From contig JAFGWO010000234.1 of NCBI GenBank assembly GCA_016937135.1, positions 1-6,274 on the forward strand: 6,274 nucleotides of DNA, written 5' to 3'. Shown one piece after another: positions 1-6,185 of the stretch. The notes under the pieces were generated by a model. That model worked only from the letters and a program-made list of their open reading frames with translations, had not been told where the DNA came from and made no database searches. Each line of letters opens with the position of its first letter. Position 1 is the stretch's first letter. The position numbers and the translations under genes were made by a program. The stretch comes from Pseudomonadota bacterium (GTDB taxonomy: Bacteria > BMS3Abin14).

Positions 1-872
1 AAAGGCCGCCCCAGATACCCGACGCGCTCCTGCCGGAAAAATACCGGCCCTGGAGACACCATCTTGATGTAGGCCGCGACAACGAGAAAGAGAGGCGACA
101 GCAGGGCCAGAATTATGGACGCGCCTGTAATATCGATAGCCCTTTTCCACCAGGGCGCCCCCCCGGGGTGGACCACCGCTTCCAGATCCTGGGTGATGGA
201 AACCCGGGCAGGGGTTGCGGGTTCAACAGAATGCTCGGAATCCTTGCCATCGGGAACATTCCCTCTGGCATCGCCGGTCCTTTGGGATCTTCGCCAGGAA
301 AGGGTCCTTTCGCTGGGGCAGTCTCCCGCCGCCTTGCCCGCGGGTGCAATGTCCGGATACGTGTAGACCTGGTATGCATAATCCGGGAAAACGTCTTTGG
401 CAAAGATCTCGGCACCGGCTCGTCCGGTCTCCGGGAGGAAAACCCCGAGGCTTTTCTCACCCAGCCATCCCGCCTCATCGGTCGCGCGGATCCTCTTCAA
501 GATTTTCCGGGCCAGGCTGACAGCGATTTCTTTTTTATCTTTACCGCGCCCGGGGAGCTCTACCTCGACGAGGGAGAACTGGTGGGAGTTGCGGTCGCAC
601 CGGGCGCACTCGTGGAGGACGAGGGCGCGGAACTGCTCAACGGACAGCAGTTCCCTGGGTCCTTTTCTCCAGGGCAGGTTCCCGTTATTTTTAAGAATGC
701 TGTGCAAAGCTTTGTGACTCCCGGTAATTAATATGCTGTTGCTGTCTTTGGACCCTGAATATATCAATTTCCGTGCCAATCCATGATTTTCTTTATTTTC
801 CAATGAGTTACTAAAAGGATGAATTTTCGGGGAGGTAAAAGAGATTATTTTTTTGGGTAAAAAATTTCCCAT
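1..872 (-). CDS. Sugar transferase with N-terminal degenerate GGDEF-like domain (3' partial)
   Basis: This reading frame is open from 950 through the left edge, giving 290 codons from the ATG at 872-870. Residues ~77-168 look like a GGDEF fold: VEQFRALVLHECARCDRNSH (78-97), FSLVEVEL (99-106), a helix at about 115-129, then TDEAGWLGEKSLGVFLPETG (131-150) and GAEIF. The GGDEF signature is replaced by GEKSL (138-142), so cyclase activity is not expected. A Pro/Gly/Ser/charged linker (about 170-240) follows. The sugar transferase (PF02397-type phosphoglycosyl transferase) starts at WWKRAIDI (241-248), with a Ser-Pro-kinked membrane helix (LLSPLF, S259-P260) and SPGPVFFRQERVG (273-285). The catalytic Asp-Glu pair lies beyond the window. 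The family transfers a sugar-phosphate to undecaprenyl phosphate, starting the EPS repeat unit. The start is uncertain: the ATG has AAGAG about 9 nt upstream, but the first ~55 codons are AT-rich and unconserved; a TTG at 707 preceded by GGGAG is an alternative. Confidence 0.88.
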   Translation of the reverse strand, partial: MGNFLPKKIISFTSPKIHPFSNSLENKENHGLARKLIYSGSKDSNSILITGSHKALHSILKNNGNLPWRKGPRELLSVEQFRALVLHECARCDRNSHQFSLVEVELPGRGKDKKEIAVSLARKILKRIRATDEAGWLGEKSLGVFLPETGRAGAEIFAKDVFPDYAYQVYTYPDIAPAGKAAGDCPSERTLSWRRSQRTGDARGNVPDGKDSEHSVEPATPARVSITQDLEAVVHPGGAPWWKRAIDITGASIILALLSPLFLVVAAYIKMVSPGPVFFRQERVGYLGRP

Positions 873-974
873 GCTGTTGGTCTCTTGCCTCAAATGTGTA
901 ATCCTTTTCTCATAAATCACCAAAAATGTCAAAAGTGCCCGAAACCAGATTTAGCATTTTTCGTTTCAGACAAG

Positions 975-989
975 TTTACGTAAAGTATA
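975..989 (-). promoter_or_regulatory. Possible promoter -10 box with adjoining palindrome
   Basis: The minus strand contains TATACT (989-984), close to a sigma-70-type -10 box. It overlaps by one base a perfect 10-bp palindrome TTTACGTAAA (984-975). The position, about 110 nt before the sugar transferase ATG, would suit a promoter with an operator near the transcription start. The -35 region at normal spacing (AATGAA or AAATGA) is poor, so this is a weak candidate. Confidence 0.22.
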
Positions 990-1151
990 ACATAGAAACT
1001 CTGGCCTTCATTTCCACCCTTTCTTTTCCCTCAGAGCATTTCTACGGCAGCTTTTTGGCCTGGTTTTCCACCACCTGGGCACGAACGCGCCGAAAGCCAT
1101 TTCGCCCCTACACCCTCACTCAATTACGGTGTTTTCCTTCACCCTTCCCCT

Positions 1152-1179
1152 CTGGTCACTGGACTCTCAACTCTGGACT
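1152..1179. repeat. Short degenerate heptamer tandem repeat
   Basis: The plus strand reads as four heptads: CTGGTCA, CTGGACT, CTCAACT, CTGGACT. The second and fourth are identical; the others match at five of seven positions. It is non-coding, and no function can be assigned. Confidence 0.45.
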
Positions 1180-1200
1180 TTCAGTTTGTCAGGACATGGC

Positions 1201-1226
1201 TCCGCCCATCCGTGCGGGATGCCGGA
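1201..1226 (-). repeat. Hairpin-forming inverted repeat after the NusG paralog
   Basis: On the plus strand the arms are TCCGCCCATCC (1201-1211) and GGATGCCGGA (1217-1226) around the loop GTGCG. They give a 9-bp stem with a small internal bulge. In the minus-strand transcript it begins about 27 nt after the NusG-paralog stop. No T-tract follows it in that direction, so a normal intrinsic terminator is not supported. An adjacent weak 5-bp hairpin (GACTT/AAGTC, 1225-1239) overlaps it by two bases. Confidence 0.5.
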
Positions 1227-1252
1227 CTTGAAAAAAGTCTGTGGGCCTGGCA

Positions 1253-1819
1253 TCAAATCGCCTGAACCTGATAGTGTTCCACTTCCACCGTGGCCTGGTA
1301 GAGAAGGTCCATAAGGACCTTGACCCTTCCCTGACCCGAACCGCATTTTAAAATCGTCCCCATCAGACCGCGCAGGGGCTCCGAGAGGAACCGCACCTTC
1401 TGCCCTTCATGAAGCTCGGGGGACGTATCAATGAGGCCCTGCTCGTCCATATTTGCCGTGAAAACCCGCACCACCTCGTCCTCGATGGCCGGCGGATCAC
1501 TCTCCCCAAACCTCACGAGGGAGGCAACCCCCCTGGCCCAGCGGACCCGGTGGTAATCATCCGGAAAAGCGAACCGCGCGAAGATGTATCCGGGGAACAG
1601 GGGAACCACCTCCTGCCGCCGCCGCCGGAACCGAAATTCCTTCGTCATGGGACAAAGGGCTTCGATTTCCCTGCGGGCCATCTCCTGAAGACAGAGAAGC
1701 TCGTCCCTGGGCTTTGCCTTGAGCACATACCAACGCCGGCTCTCAGCCGTGACGACATCCGGCTTCGACCCGGCGTCTGAATGGGAAGCATCAGGTATTG
1801 AAAACCCTTGGGAAATCAT
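1253..1819 (-). CDS. NusG-paralog transcription antiterminator (RfaH/UpxY/LoaP-like)
   Basis: A 188-aa protein with the NusG plan. After a non-conserved 28-residue extension comes the NGN domain: RWYVLKAKPRDEL (29-41), then EIEALCPM (51-58) and the hallmark PLFPGYIFARF (73-83). WARGVASLVRFGE (94-106) closes the domain. A KOW-type C-terminal domain spans about 137-187 (EGQKVRFLSEPLRGLMGTILK and following). Such paralogs load onto RNA polymerase at particular operons, suppress pausing or Rho-dependent termination, and are often encoded in polysaccharide clusters. It differs from housekeeping NusG by its N-terminal extension, its basic RFRRRRQE segment (62-70) and its location. The ATG lies 5 nt after the kinase stop, with a purine-rich GGAGAGGCAGGG region at 1828-1839 upstream. 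A 380-nt untranslated stretch follows before the sugar transferase gene, a plausible site of action. Exact subfamily is not resolved, so no symbol is given. Confidence 0.92.
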   Translation of the reverse strand: MISQGFSIPDASHSDAGSKPDVVTAESRRWYVLKAKPRDELLCLQEMARREIEALCPMTKEFRFRRRRQEVVPLFPGYIFARFAFPDDYHRVRWARGVASLVRFGESDPPAIEDEVVRVFTANMDEQGLIDTSPELHEGQKVRFLSEPLRGLMGTILKCGSGQGRVKVLMDLLYQATVEVEHYQVQAI

Positions 1820-1824
1820 TCTTT

Positions 1825-2649
1825 CTACCCTGCCTCTCCGGAATGCTTCCCGTAGTAGCCATAATATCCGTAGGAACGGTATCTCTGCCCGGGGGTCGTC
1901 CGGACCGCGTTAAGGATGACCCCCATGATGTTCGCACCCTCCAGGGCTTCTTTCGCCTGTTCCAGGTCCTCCTGGCCGTCCCGGCCCGCCCGGAGGACGA
2001 TGAAGACTCCGTCGCAGTTCTGGGCGAGGATGGCCGTCTCCGGCATGGGAAAGGCCGGGGGGGCATCGATGATGATGTATTGGAACCGTTCCTTTAAACT
2101 TTGGATCAGATGGGCAATCTCTTTTCCTTTCAGATGATCCAGGAAGGATTCGTTGAATGTCCCGCTCGGGAAATAGAGCATGTCGAAAAGCCCCGTGTTG
2201 ACGAGGACCGACCCGGCCTTCTCCTTCAGGGTCAGGACATCCACGAACCCGGGAAGGTCCTTTTCCTCGATCCCGAGGTATTTCTGAGTCGTTCCCCGCC
2301 GCGAATCCGCGTCAAAAAGGAGGGTCTTTTCCCCGAAGGACCTCGCGAAAACCAGGGCGAGGTTAATGGCGCAGGTACTCTTCCCGATTCCGAGGTTTGG
2401 CCCGGTGATGAGGATCGCCTTTCCCTTTCCGTCTTTTTTCTCATCCATCTGCTGCTCGATGCGGTGCTTTAAAAACCGGAAATATTCGCTCTCAACCGAG
2501 CGGGGCCGGTGGTAGACCACGAGCCTCTCGTCGATTTTTTCCTTCCCCCTTTTTTCAAGGAAACGGGAAGGGCCGTCCTCGGGGCCTGCCTCGAAGTTCT
2601 CAAGGAGCATGCTCTCGGTGAGGGTCTTTTCCAGATCCTGTTCGGCCAT
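1825..2649 (-). CDS. Stand-alone bacterial tyrosine kinase (CpsD/CapB/Wzc-kinase type)
   Basis: A 274-aa cytoplasmic P-loop kinase, numbered from the ATG at 2649; a GTG one codon upstream would add one residue. It carries the three BY-kinase motifs: Walker A GPNLGIGKST (about 83-92), Walker A' LLFDAD (110-115) and Walker B IIIDAPP (192-198). A family-like VILNAV segment (about 244-249) precedes a C-terminal tyrosine cluster with Y at about 257, 260, 262, 263, 265 and 266 (YGYYGYYGK), the usual autophosphorylation site. The first 75 residues are charged and include YFRFLKHRI, resembling the region before the P-loop in this family. The gene shares one base with the co-polymerase stop codon (TGATG), so the two products are made together. 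They probably form a split Wzc equivalent, as in CapA/CapB. Phosphorylation cycles in such pairs control polymerisation and export. Confidence is high; active phosphorylation is inferred from the intact motifs. Confidence 0.94.
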   Translation of the reverse strand: MAEQDLEKTLTESMLLENFEAGPEDGPSRFLEKRGKEKIDERLVVYHRPRSVESEYFRFLKHRIEQQMDEKKDGKGKAILITGPNLGIGKSTCAINLALVFARSFGEKTLLFDADSRRGTTQKYLGIEEKDLPGFVDVLTLKEKAGSVLVNTGLFDMLYFPSGTFNESFLDHLKGKEIAHLIQSLKERFQYIIIDAPPAFPMPETAILAQNCDGVFIVLRAGRDGQEDLEQAKEALEGANIMGVILNAVRTTPGQRYRSYGYYGYYGKHSGEAG

Positions 2650-4298
2650 CACATCATCCCCTTGAGGTTTTCCCCGATGGCAGAAAGCACCTGGTCAAGG
2701 CCTGCCACGTACCGGTTAAACAGGAACAGGGCGACGACGGCCGCGACCACAATGGCCCCCGTGCCCAGGATCAACCTTCTCCCCCGGCTTCGCTTCTCCC
2801 TGACGCTTTTGATGTAGGGGATCCCGATGATAATGGGGAATTCCTCCCGGCCCTTAAGCTGCTTGAGGGAATAGAAGGCGGGAAAGAGCATTTCGAGGAG
2901 GAACGCCAGGCCGAGGCCTGAACCGATGCCCCCGGCAAAACCCATGGCGATGATCTTTTTCCTGTCGGGCAGGAAGGGTTTTTCCGGGTAATTGGCAGGA
3001 TCAAGGATCTGGAAGTTCTCCCCCTGCTGTCGCCGTTCCAGGTTCTCCGAAAGGGTTGCCTCGAGCTTCTTGCCCAGGAGGTCCTCATAGCTTGCCTTGG
3101 TGTTTTCGTAGTCCCGGGTGAGCTGGAGGAGGCGCTGCTCCCGCTGAGGCGCGGCCTCGACCCGCTGCTGAAGCTGGCCTATTCGGGCCTTGAGATCAGT
3201 TTCCTCCTGCCTAAGGGCCGAAAGGCGGGGCCTGACTTCCGCCATCTGGCGCCTGAGGGCGGAAAGCTCGGATGATGCGGCGGACCCGGGCACTGCCACC
3301 CCACGGGAGGGGGCTTGCGCCGGGGCAGAGCCCAGGCTCTCGGAAACCTCACGGATCCGCTCTTCGGTGCGGGCCAGTTCCTTCCTGGCCGTGATAAGGT
3401 CGGGGTGAAGTTCCGTGTACATGCTCTCAAGGCTCGCCACCCGCCGGCGAAGCTCATCCTGCTGGAGCAGGAGTTCGTTCAAGGTCGCACCGGCCCCAGT
3501 GACCGTTCCGTCTTCCCCAACAGCTCCGGCGGCCACCCTCATCTCCCCTTCCAGCCGGCTCCTCTCCCGCTCGAGGAGCATGAGACGATCCTCGGTCTCC
3601 CGCTGGGCCTCCTGGTTATCCGATAGCTGGAGCTGGAGGTTGTCTAACATCCTGAGGTTGGCGTCGAGCTGATCGGGAAGCGCCCCCATATACCGGCTCT
3701 TGTACTCCTGGATGGCCCGTTCCTGCTCTTCAAGGACCGTCCTTAACTTTTCGAGCTCCTCCTCGATAAAAAGGGTCGTCCCCTGGGCCTGCTGTTCGCG
3801 CCCCCGGAGGCTCTCTTCTATAAAGAGAGAGACGAGGCGGGAAACCGCCAGCATGGCCTTGTTGGGCTCAGGGTGAAGATAGCTCACCTGGAAGAAGTCG
3901 GCCGGAGATCCCCTCCGTGCTGTGGGGGCCTCGATGGCAAGGTCCTTTCGCATCCGGGCGACCAGTACCTCGGAGGGGACCTTTTCGGCCGTCATCTCCG
4001 GGTAAAGATCCAGTTCCTCTATGACCTTCAGGAGCTTGGTCCGGCTGGTCATCTGTTGGGAGATGGTGCGAAGGCGGTCCTCCAGGTCGGTGGAGATGGT
4101 GGACCTCACGTACTCTGCGGGCACCTTCTGGGGCTCCACGATGATGGACGCGGTGCTCTGGTAGAGGTTGGGGAGGTAAAGGCCCCAGAAGGCGACGGCA
4201 AGGAAGATCACCAGGAAGGGGAAGAGGATAACCCACTTCCTCCTCCAAACGATCTCGATGAGGCGCTGAATGTCGCTTCCCTGATTCTCGGTGGTCAT
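2649..4298 (-). CDS. Wzz/GumC-like polysaccharide co-polymerase (chain-length determinant)
   Basis: A 549-aa inner-membrane protein. The N-terminus has the Wzz pattern: IQRLIEIVWRRKW, a transmembrane helix at about 21-43, then YQSTASIIVEP (46-56). The periplasmic part is mostly coiled coil (about 160-425, rich in E, Q, R and L), with ELHPDL at 296-301 and a flexible G/A/P/S linker near 323-343. Before the second membrane helix (about 449-472) comes the Pro-rich family motif NFQILDPANYPEKPFLPDR (428-446). A cytoplasmic loop (IIGIPYIKS, then a basic stretch at 500-508) leads to a third helix (about 509-531) and an 18-residue tail. Proteins of this family oligomerise, set polymer length and bridge the synthase and the OPX exporter. 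The kinase domain found at the end of Wzc is absent here and is encoded by the next gene. The start has AGGA 4 nt upstream within AGGGACAGGA; the gap from the barrel gene is 24 nt. An exosortase-type (XrtA) subfamily is possible but cannot be settled by eye. Confidence 0.92.
   Translation of the reverse strand: MTTENQGSDIQRLIEIVWRRKWVILFPFLVIFLAVAFWGLYLPNLYQSTASIIVEPQKVPAEYVRSTISTDLEDRLRTISQQMTSRTKLLKVIEELDLYPEMTAEKVPSEVLVARMRKDLAIEAPTARRGSPADFFQVSYLHPEPNKAMLAVSRLVSLFIEESLRGREQQAQGTTLFIEEELEKLRTVLEEQERAIQEYKSRYMGALPDQLDANLRMLDNLQLQLSDNQEAQRETEDRLMLLERERSRLEGEMRVAAGAVGEDGTVTGAGATLNELLLQQDELRRRVASLESMYTELHPDLITARKELARTEERIREVSESLGSAPAQAPSRGVAVPGSAASSELSALRRQMAEVRPRLSALRQEETDLKARIGQLQQRVEAAPQREQRLLQLTRDYENTKASYEDLLGKKLEATLSENLERRQQGENFQILDPANYPEKPFLPDRKKIIAMGFAGGIGSGLGLAFLLEMLFPAFYSLKQLKGREEFPIIIGIPYIKSVREKRSRGRRLILGTGAIVVAAVVALFLFNRYVAGLDQVLSAIGENLKGMM
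2658..2663 (-). promoter_or_regulatory. Ribosome binding site of the tyrosine kinase gene
   Basis: AAGGGG on the minus strand, inside the last codons of the co-polymerase gene. It lies 8 nt from the ATG at 2649-2647 and 5 nt from a GTG at 2652-2650. The better spacing and the TGATG stop-start overlap favour the ATG. Confidence 0.55.
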
Positions 4299-4322
4299 TT
4301 GGTCCTGTCCCTTGCTGCCGGA

Positions 4323-5573
4323 TTACCGGAAGATGCTCGAGGCCCGCACCTCGATCCTTCTCTCGGTTAGTTCTTCGGAAGGATCGGTGCTTTCCTGCTT
4401 TTCCGCCACGAAACCCATCTCCATCAGCCATGTGGTGTATGGGGTCCACCTCGCGTCGATCCTGGCGATAATGGTTTCGTCCTCGCGGTCGGCCACCGTC
4501 CGGCCGATAATATCTTCGAAGAGATACGACACGCGGGGCCCCACGGAAAACTGTCTGGATGCGGCCCACATGAGGCCGGCTGAGGCGCTCCGCTGCCGTG
4601 TCCTCTCCAGCTCATCTTCCCGGGGGTCCTGCATGAGGGTCCTGAACTCAATCCCCGCATCGGCCGTCGTGGTGCGAGACAGCGCCTTTTCCACAGAGAA
4701 GGATGCGCGGGGTTCCCATGTATCTTCCCCGGAAGTCTGGGTCATGCGGGAAATTCCCAGGGTGCCCGAATGGGATAAACCACCTTCTCTCCGTGATTCA
4801 TAACCCGCCTCGACCCCCGCCATCCAGGAGTCCCCCTCGACCCCTTCCTCGTCCTCGAAGACCCTCTTTTCCCAATCCAGGGTTAAGGTCCTCGTGAAGG
4901 ACGGGGAGAGCCTGTCCGAAAGCTCCATTTCGGCTGAAAAATCCCGCCAGGATGTTTCGTCGATATCATCGGACCCTCTAAGGCCCGTCCCCTCCAGGGA
5001 AAGGGTCCTTACCCGGCTCAAATCCCTCGACCAGAAAACCCTTCCGGTGATTTCCCGGATATCGTCAGCGTCCTCCCGCTCCTCCCGGCTGCCGTCAACA
5101 CCGGCCTCCCATCGGGCAACAGCGCTCGGGTCGTTTCCAACAAGGAGCCCGGCCCGGGATCGCTTCACCAGGGTCCTCTCCTGGACGGGGTCACCTGGTT
5201 CAGGAGTTGAAGTCTCCCTGGATGCCCCTGCCGTCGCCTCGAGCCGGCCCGTGCGGCTCAGGGGGAGTCCCAACTCGAGATCCATCCGGTAGACCTGCTC
5301 GGAACTGGACTCGCTCTCGCTCTCCAGGGTCTCCCACCCCCCGTCGAGGGTCAGGAGAAAAGTCCGCCTTCCCCTTCCCTGGGAGGCCAGAACGCCGATT
5401 CCCTGGGTCAGGATGCTTCCGTCCTCCTCGAAGCCTGAAGGGCTCCGGTTGATGTTGTCGCTGACAGTCGCGCCGATCCTTGCGGTGCCGGAAAGGTCAA
5501 TGCCCTGGGCTGTTACGGCTGTGCCGGCCAATGCGATCAACGCCGCGAGGGTTATCTTCATCGTGTTATTCAT
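4323..5573 (-). CDS. Outer-membrane beta-barrel protein, probable EPS exit porin
   Basis: A 416-aa protein with a signal peptide: hydrophobic stretch at about residues 6-21, likely cleavage near AVTA/QG (22-23). The mature part is dominated by short alternating polar/hydrophobic segments separated by acidic loops (for example FLLTLDGGWETL, RTLSLEGTGLRG, RTLTLDWEKRVF, IEVRASSIFR at the C-terminus). That is typical of a large outer-membrane barrel of roughly 16-20 strands. The motif R-T-L, coded AGG ACC followed by a Leu codon, recurs four times, suggesting repeated strand-turn units. The start at 5573 is preferred because AAGGCGG lies 7 nt upstream, whereas the Met at residue 5 has no such site. 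It lies between the short export gene and the co-polymerase, so a role as the outer-membrane exit for the polymer is likely. In Myxococcus, truncated OPX proteins are known to work with separate barrel proteins (Wzp type). The barrel call comes from composition and strand pattern, not from a catalytic motif. Confidence 0.75.
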   Translation of the reverse strand: MNNTMKITLAALIALAGTAVTAQGIDLSGTARIGATVSDNINRSPSGFEEDGSILTQGIGVLASQGRGRRTFLLTLDGGWETLESESESSSEQVYRMDLELGLPLSRTGRLEATAGASRETSTPEPGDPVQERTLVKRSRAGLLVGNDPSAVARWEAGVDGSREEREDADDIREITGRVFWSRDLSRVRTLSLEGTGLRGSDDIDETSWRDFSAEMELSDRLSPSFTRTLTLDWEKRVFEDEEGVEGDSWMAGVEAGYESRREGGLSHSGTLGISRMTQTSGEDTWEPRASFSVEKALSRTTTADAGIEFRTLMQDPREDELERTRQRSASAGLMWAASRQFSVGPRVSYLFEDIIGRTVADREDETIIARIDARWTPYTTWLMEMGFVAEKQESTDPSEELTERRIEVRASSIFR

Positions 5574-5588
5574 ATCAAATCCGCCTTG

Positions 5589-6185
5589 TCAGGGGACGAC
5601 AAGGGTATCGCCCCTCTGGAGGACCATATTGAACTCACTGCCCGGCTCGGACAGGATCTTCCTGTAGCTCAGGGTGAATTTCTGCTGTTTCTCCCCGGCT
5701 CCCCTGATCAGCGTAAGGCGGTCCCGGATGGCGAACTCCGTGAACCCGCCGGCGAGGGACAGGGCCTGCAGGACGGTCAGGGACCCCTCGATGGGATACG
5801 CCCCGGGAGTGCGTACTTCTCCCAGGACATAGACCCGATTGGAAGCGGTCTCCCTGATGATCGTGCTTACAAAGGGGGTCTCGACAAAGAGCTGCAGCTT
5901 GGTCTGGACCTGCATGTTGATCGCAGCCGTTGTTTTCCCCGCGGCAATGACATCGCCGATGAGGGGCATGGAGAATTTTCCGTCCGGCCGCACCCGGAAC
6001 TGCCCGGATAGGTCCTCGTTTTTCCAGACCACCACCTCGATGAGATCTCCGGGGCCAATGATGTAATCCCCCGAATTCCTGCCATTGTCCGGGATTTCCC
6101 CCTCCTGGGCGATGGCTGACATCGGCGCGAGAAGGAAAAGGACCAGGAAAACCGCGAAGCCCGGGAAAAATCGCTTATCTTTCAT
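5589..6185 (-). CDS. Short outer-membrane polysaccharide export (OPX/Wza-like) protein
   Basis: A 198-aa protein with an N-terminal signal peptide: basic MKDKR, a hydrophobic core at about residues 6-24, and a likely cleavage after SAIA near residue 26. No cysteine follows, so it is not an obvious lipoprotein, unlike E. coli Wza. The Poly_export domain starts at YIIGPGDLIEVVVW (41-54) and includes FRVRPDGKFSMPLIGDV (63-79). A single SLBB-type domain follows, with VYVLGEVRTPGAYPI (118-132), and the protein ends at RGDTLVVP. In the family these domains form periplasmic rings that receive polysaccharide from the inner-membrane co-polymerase. At 198 aa it is far shorter than Wza and lacks the extra SLBB domain and the C-terminal helix that makes Wza's own outer-membrane pore. 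The barrel gene starts 15 nt downstream. Related short proteins occur in exosortase-linked EPS loci, but no exosortase is visible here. Family assignment is firm; the substrate is unknown. Confidence 0.93.
   Translation of the reverse strand: MKDKRFFPGFAVFLVLFLLAPMSAIAQEGEIPDNGRNSGDYIIGPGDLIEVVVWKNEDLSGQFRVRPDGKFSMPLIGDVIAAGKTTAAINMQVQTKLQLFVETPFVSTIIRETASNRVYVLGEVRTPGAYPIEGSLTVLQALSLAGGFTEFAIRDRLTLIRGAGEKQQKFTLSYRKILSEPGSEFNMVLQRGDTLVVP

Larger units (their letters stand above)
873..1252 (-). other. 380-nt gap between the NusG paralog and the sugar transferase
   Basis: I see no convincing gene on either strand. The plus-strand frame across 926-1231 has no recognisable domain and looks spurious. 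The gap holds two small hairpins just after the NusG-paralog stop, a heptamer repeat, a purine-rich tract on the transcribed-sense strand, and a 10-bp palindrome next to a TATACT box. Base composition becomes AT-rich towards the sugar transferase start. If transcription continues from the NusG paralog, this would be the untranslated leader of the downstream operon. A separate promoter within it is also possible. Confidence 0.6.

Noticed and set aside
168..731. Long plus-strand frame of 187 codons
   Set aside because: It lies opposite the sugar transferase frame, whose GGDEF-like and KRAIDI/SPGPVFF motifs are clear. The plus-strand translation shows no domain and looks like a high-GC shadow.
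927..932. Perfect TTGACA (-35 consensus) on the minus strand upstream of the sugar transferase
   Set aside because: At spacers of 15-19 nt the sequence is GAGAAA, GAAAAG and similar, none resembling TATAAT, so it is not a supported sigma-70 promoter.
1201..1226. Intrinsic terminator after the NusG paralog
   Set aside because: The stem is adequate, but no T-run follows in the direction of transcription; the T-rich stretch lies before the stem.
926..1231. Plus-strand frame of 101 codons in the intergenic gap
   Set aside because: No recognisable motif, no good ribosome site, opposite orientation to everything else, and it runs through hairpins and heptamer repeats.
873..1252. Sigma-54 (-24/-12) promoter in the gap, expected because a sigma-54 activator ends the window
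   Set aside because: I looked for GG-N10-GC with TGGCAC/TTGC context on the minus strand and found only partial matches such as TGGTTTCGGGCAC with no GC at the right distance.
2650..2652. GTG start for the tyrosine kinase
   Set aside because: Possible, but the next codon is ATG with better spacing from AAGGGG and a standard TGATG overlap with the preceding stop; the difference is one residue.
1825..6185. Firm assignment to an exosortase (XrtA/PEP-CTERM) EPS locus
   Set aside because: The short OPX protein, Wzz, split kinase and sigma-54 regulator fit such loci. No exosortase, PEP-CTERM protein or PrsK-type kinase is in the window, and the Wzz and kinase motifs also fit general EPS families.
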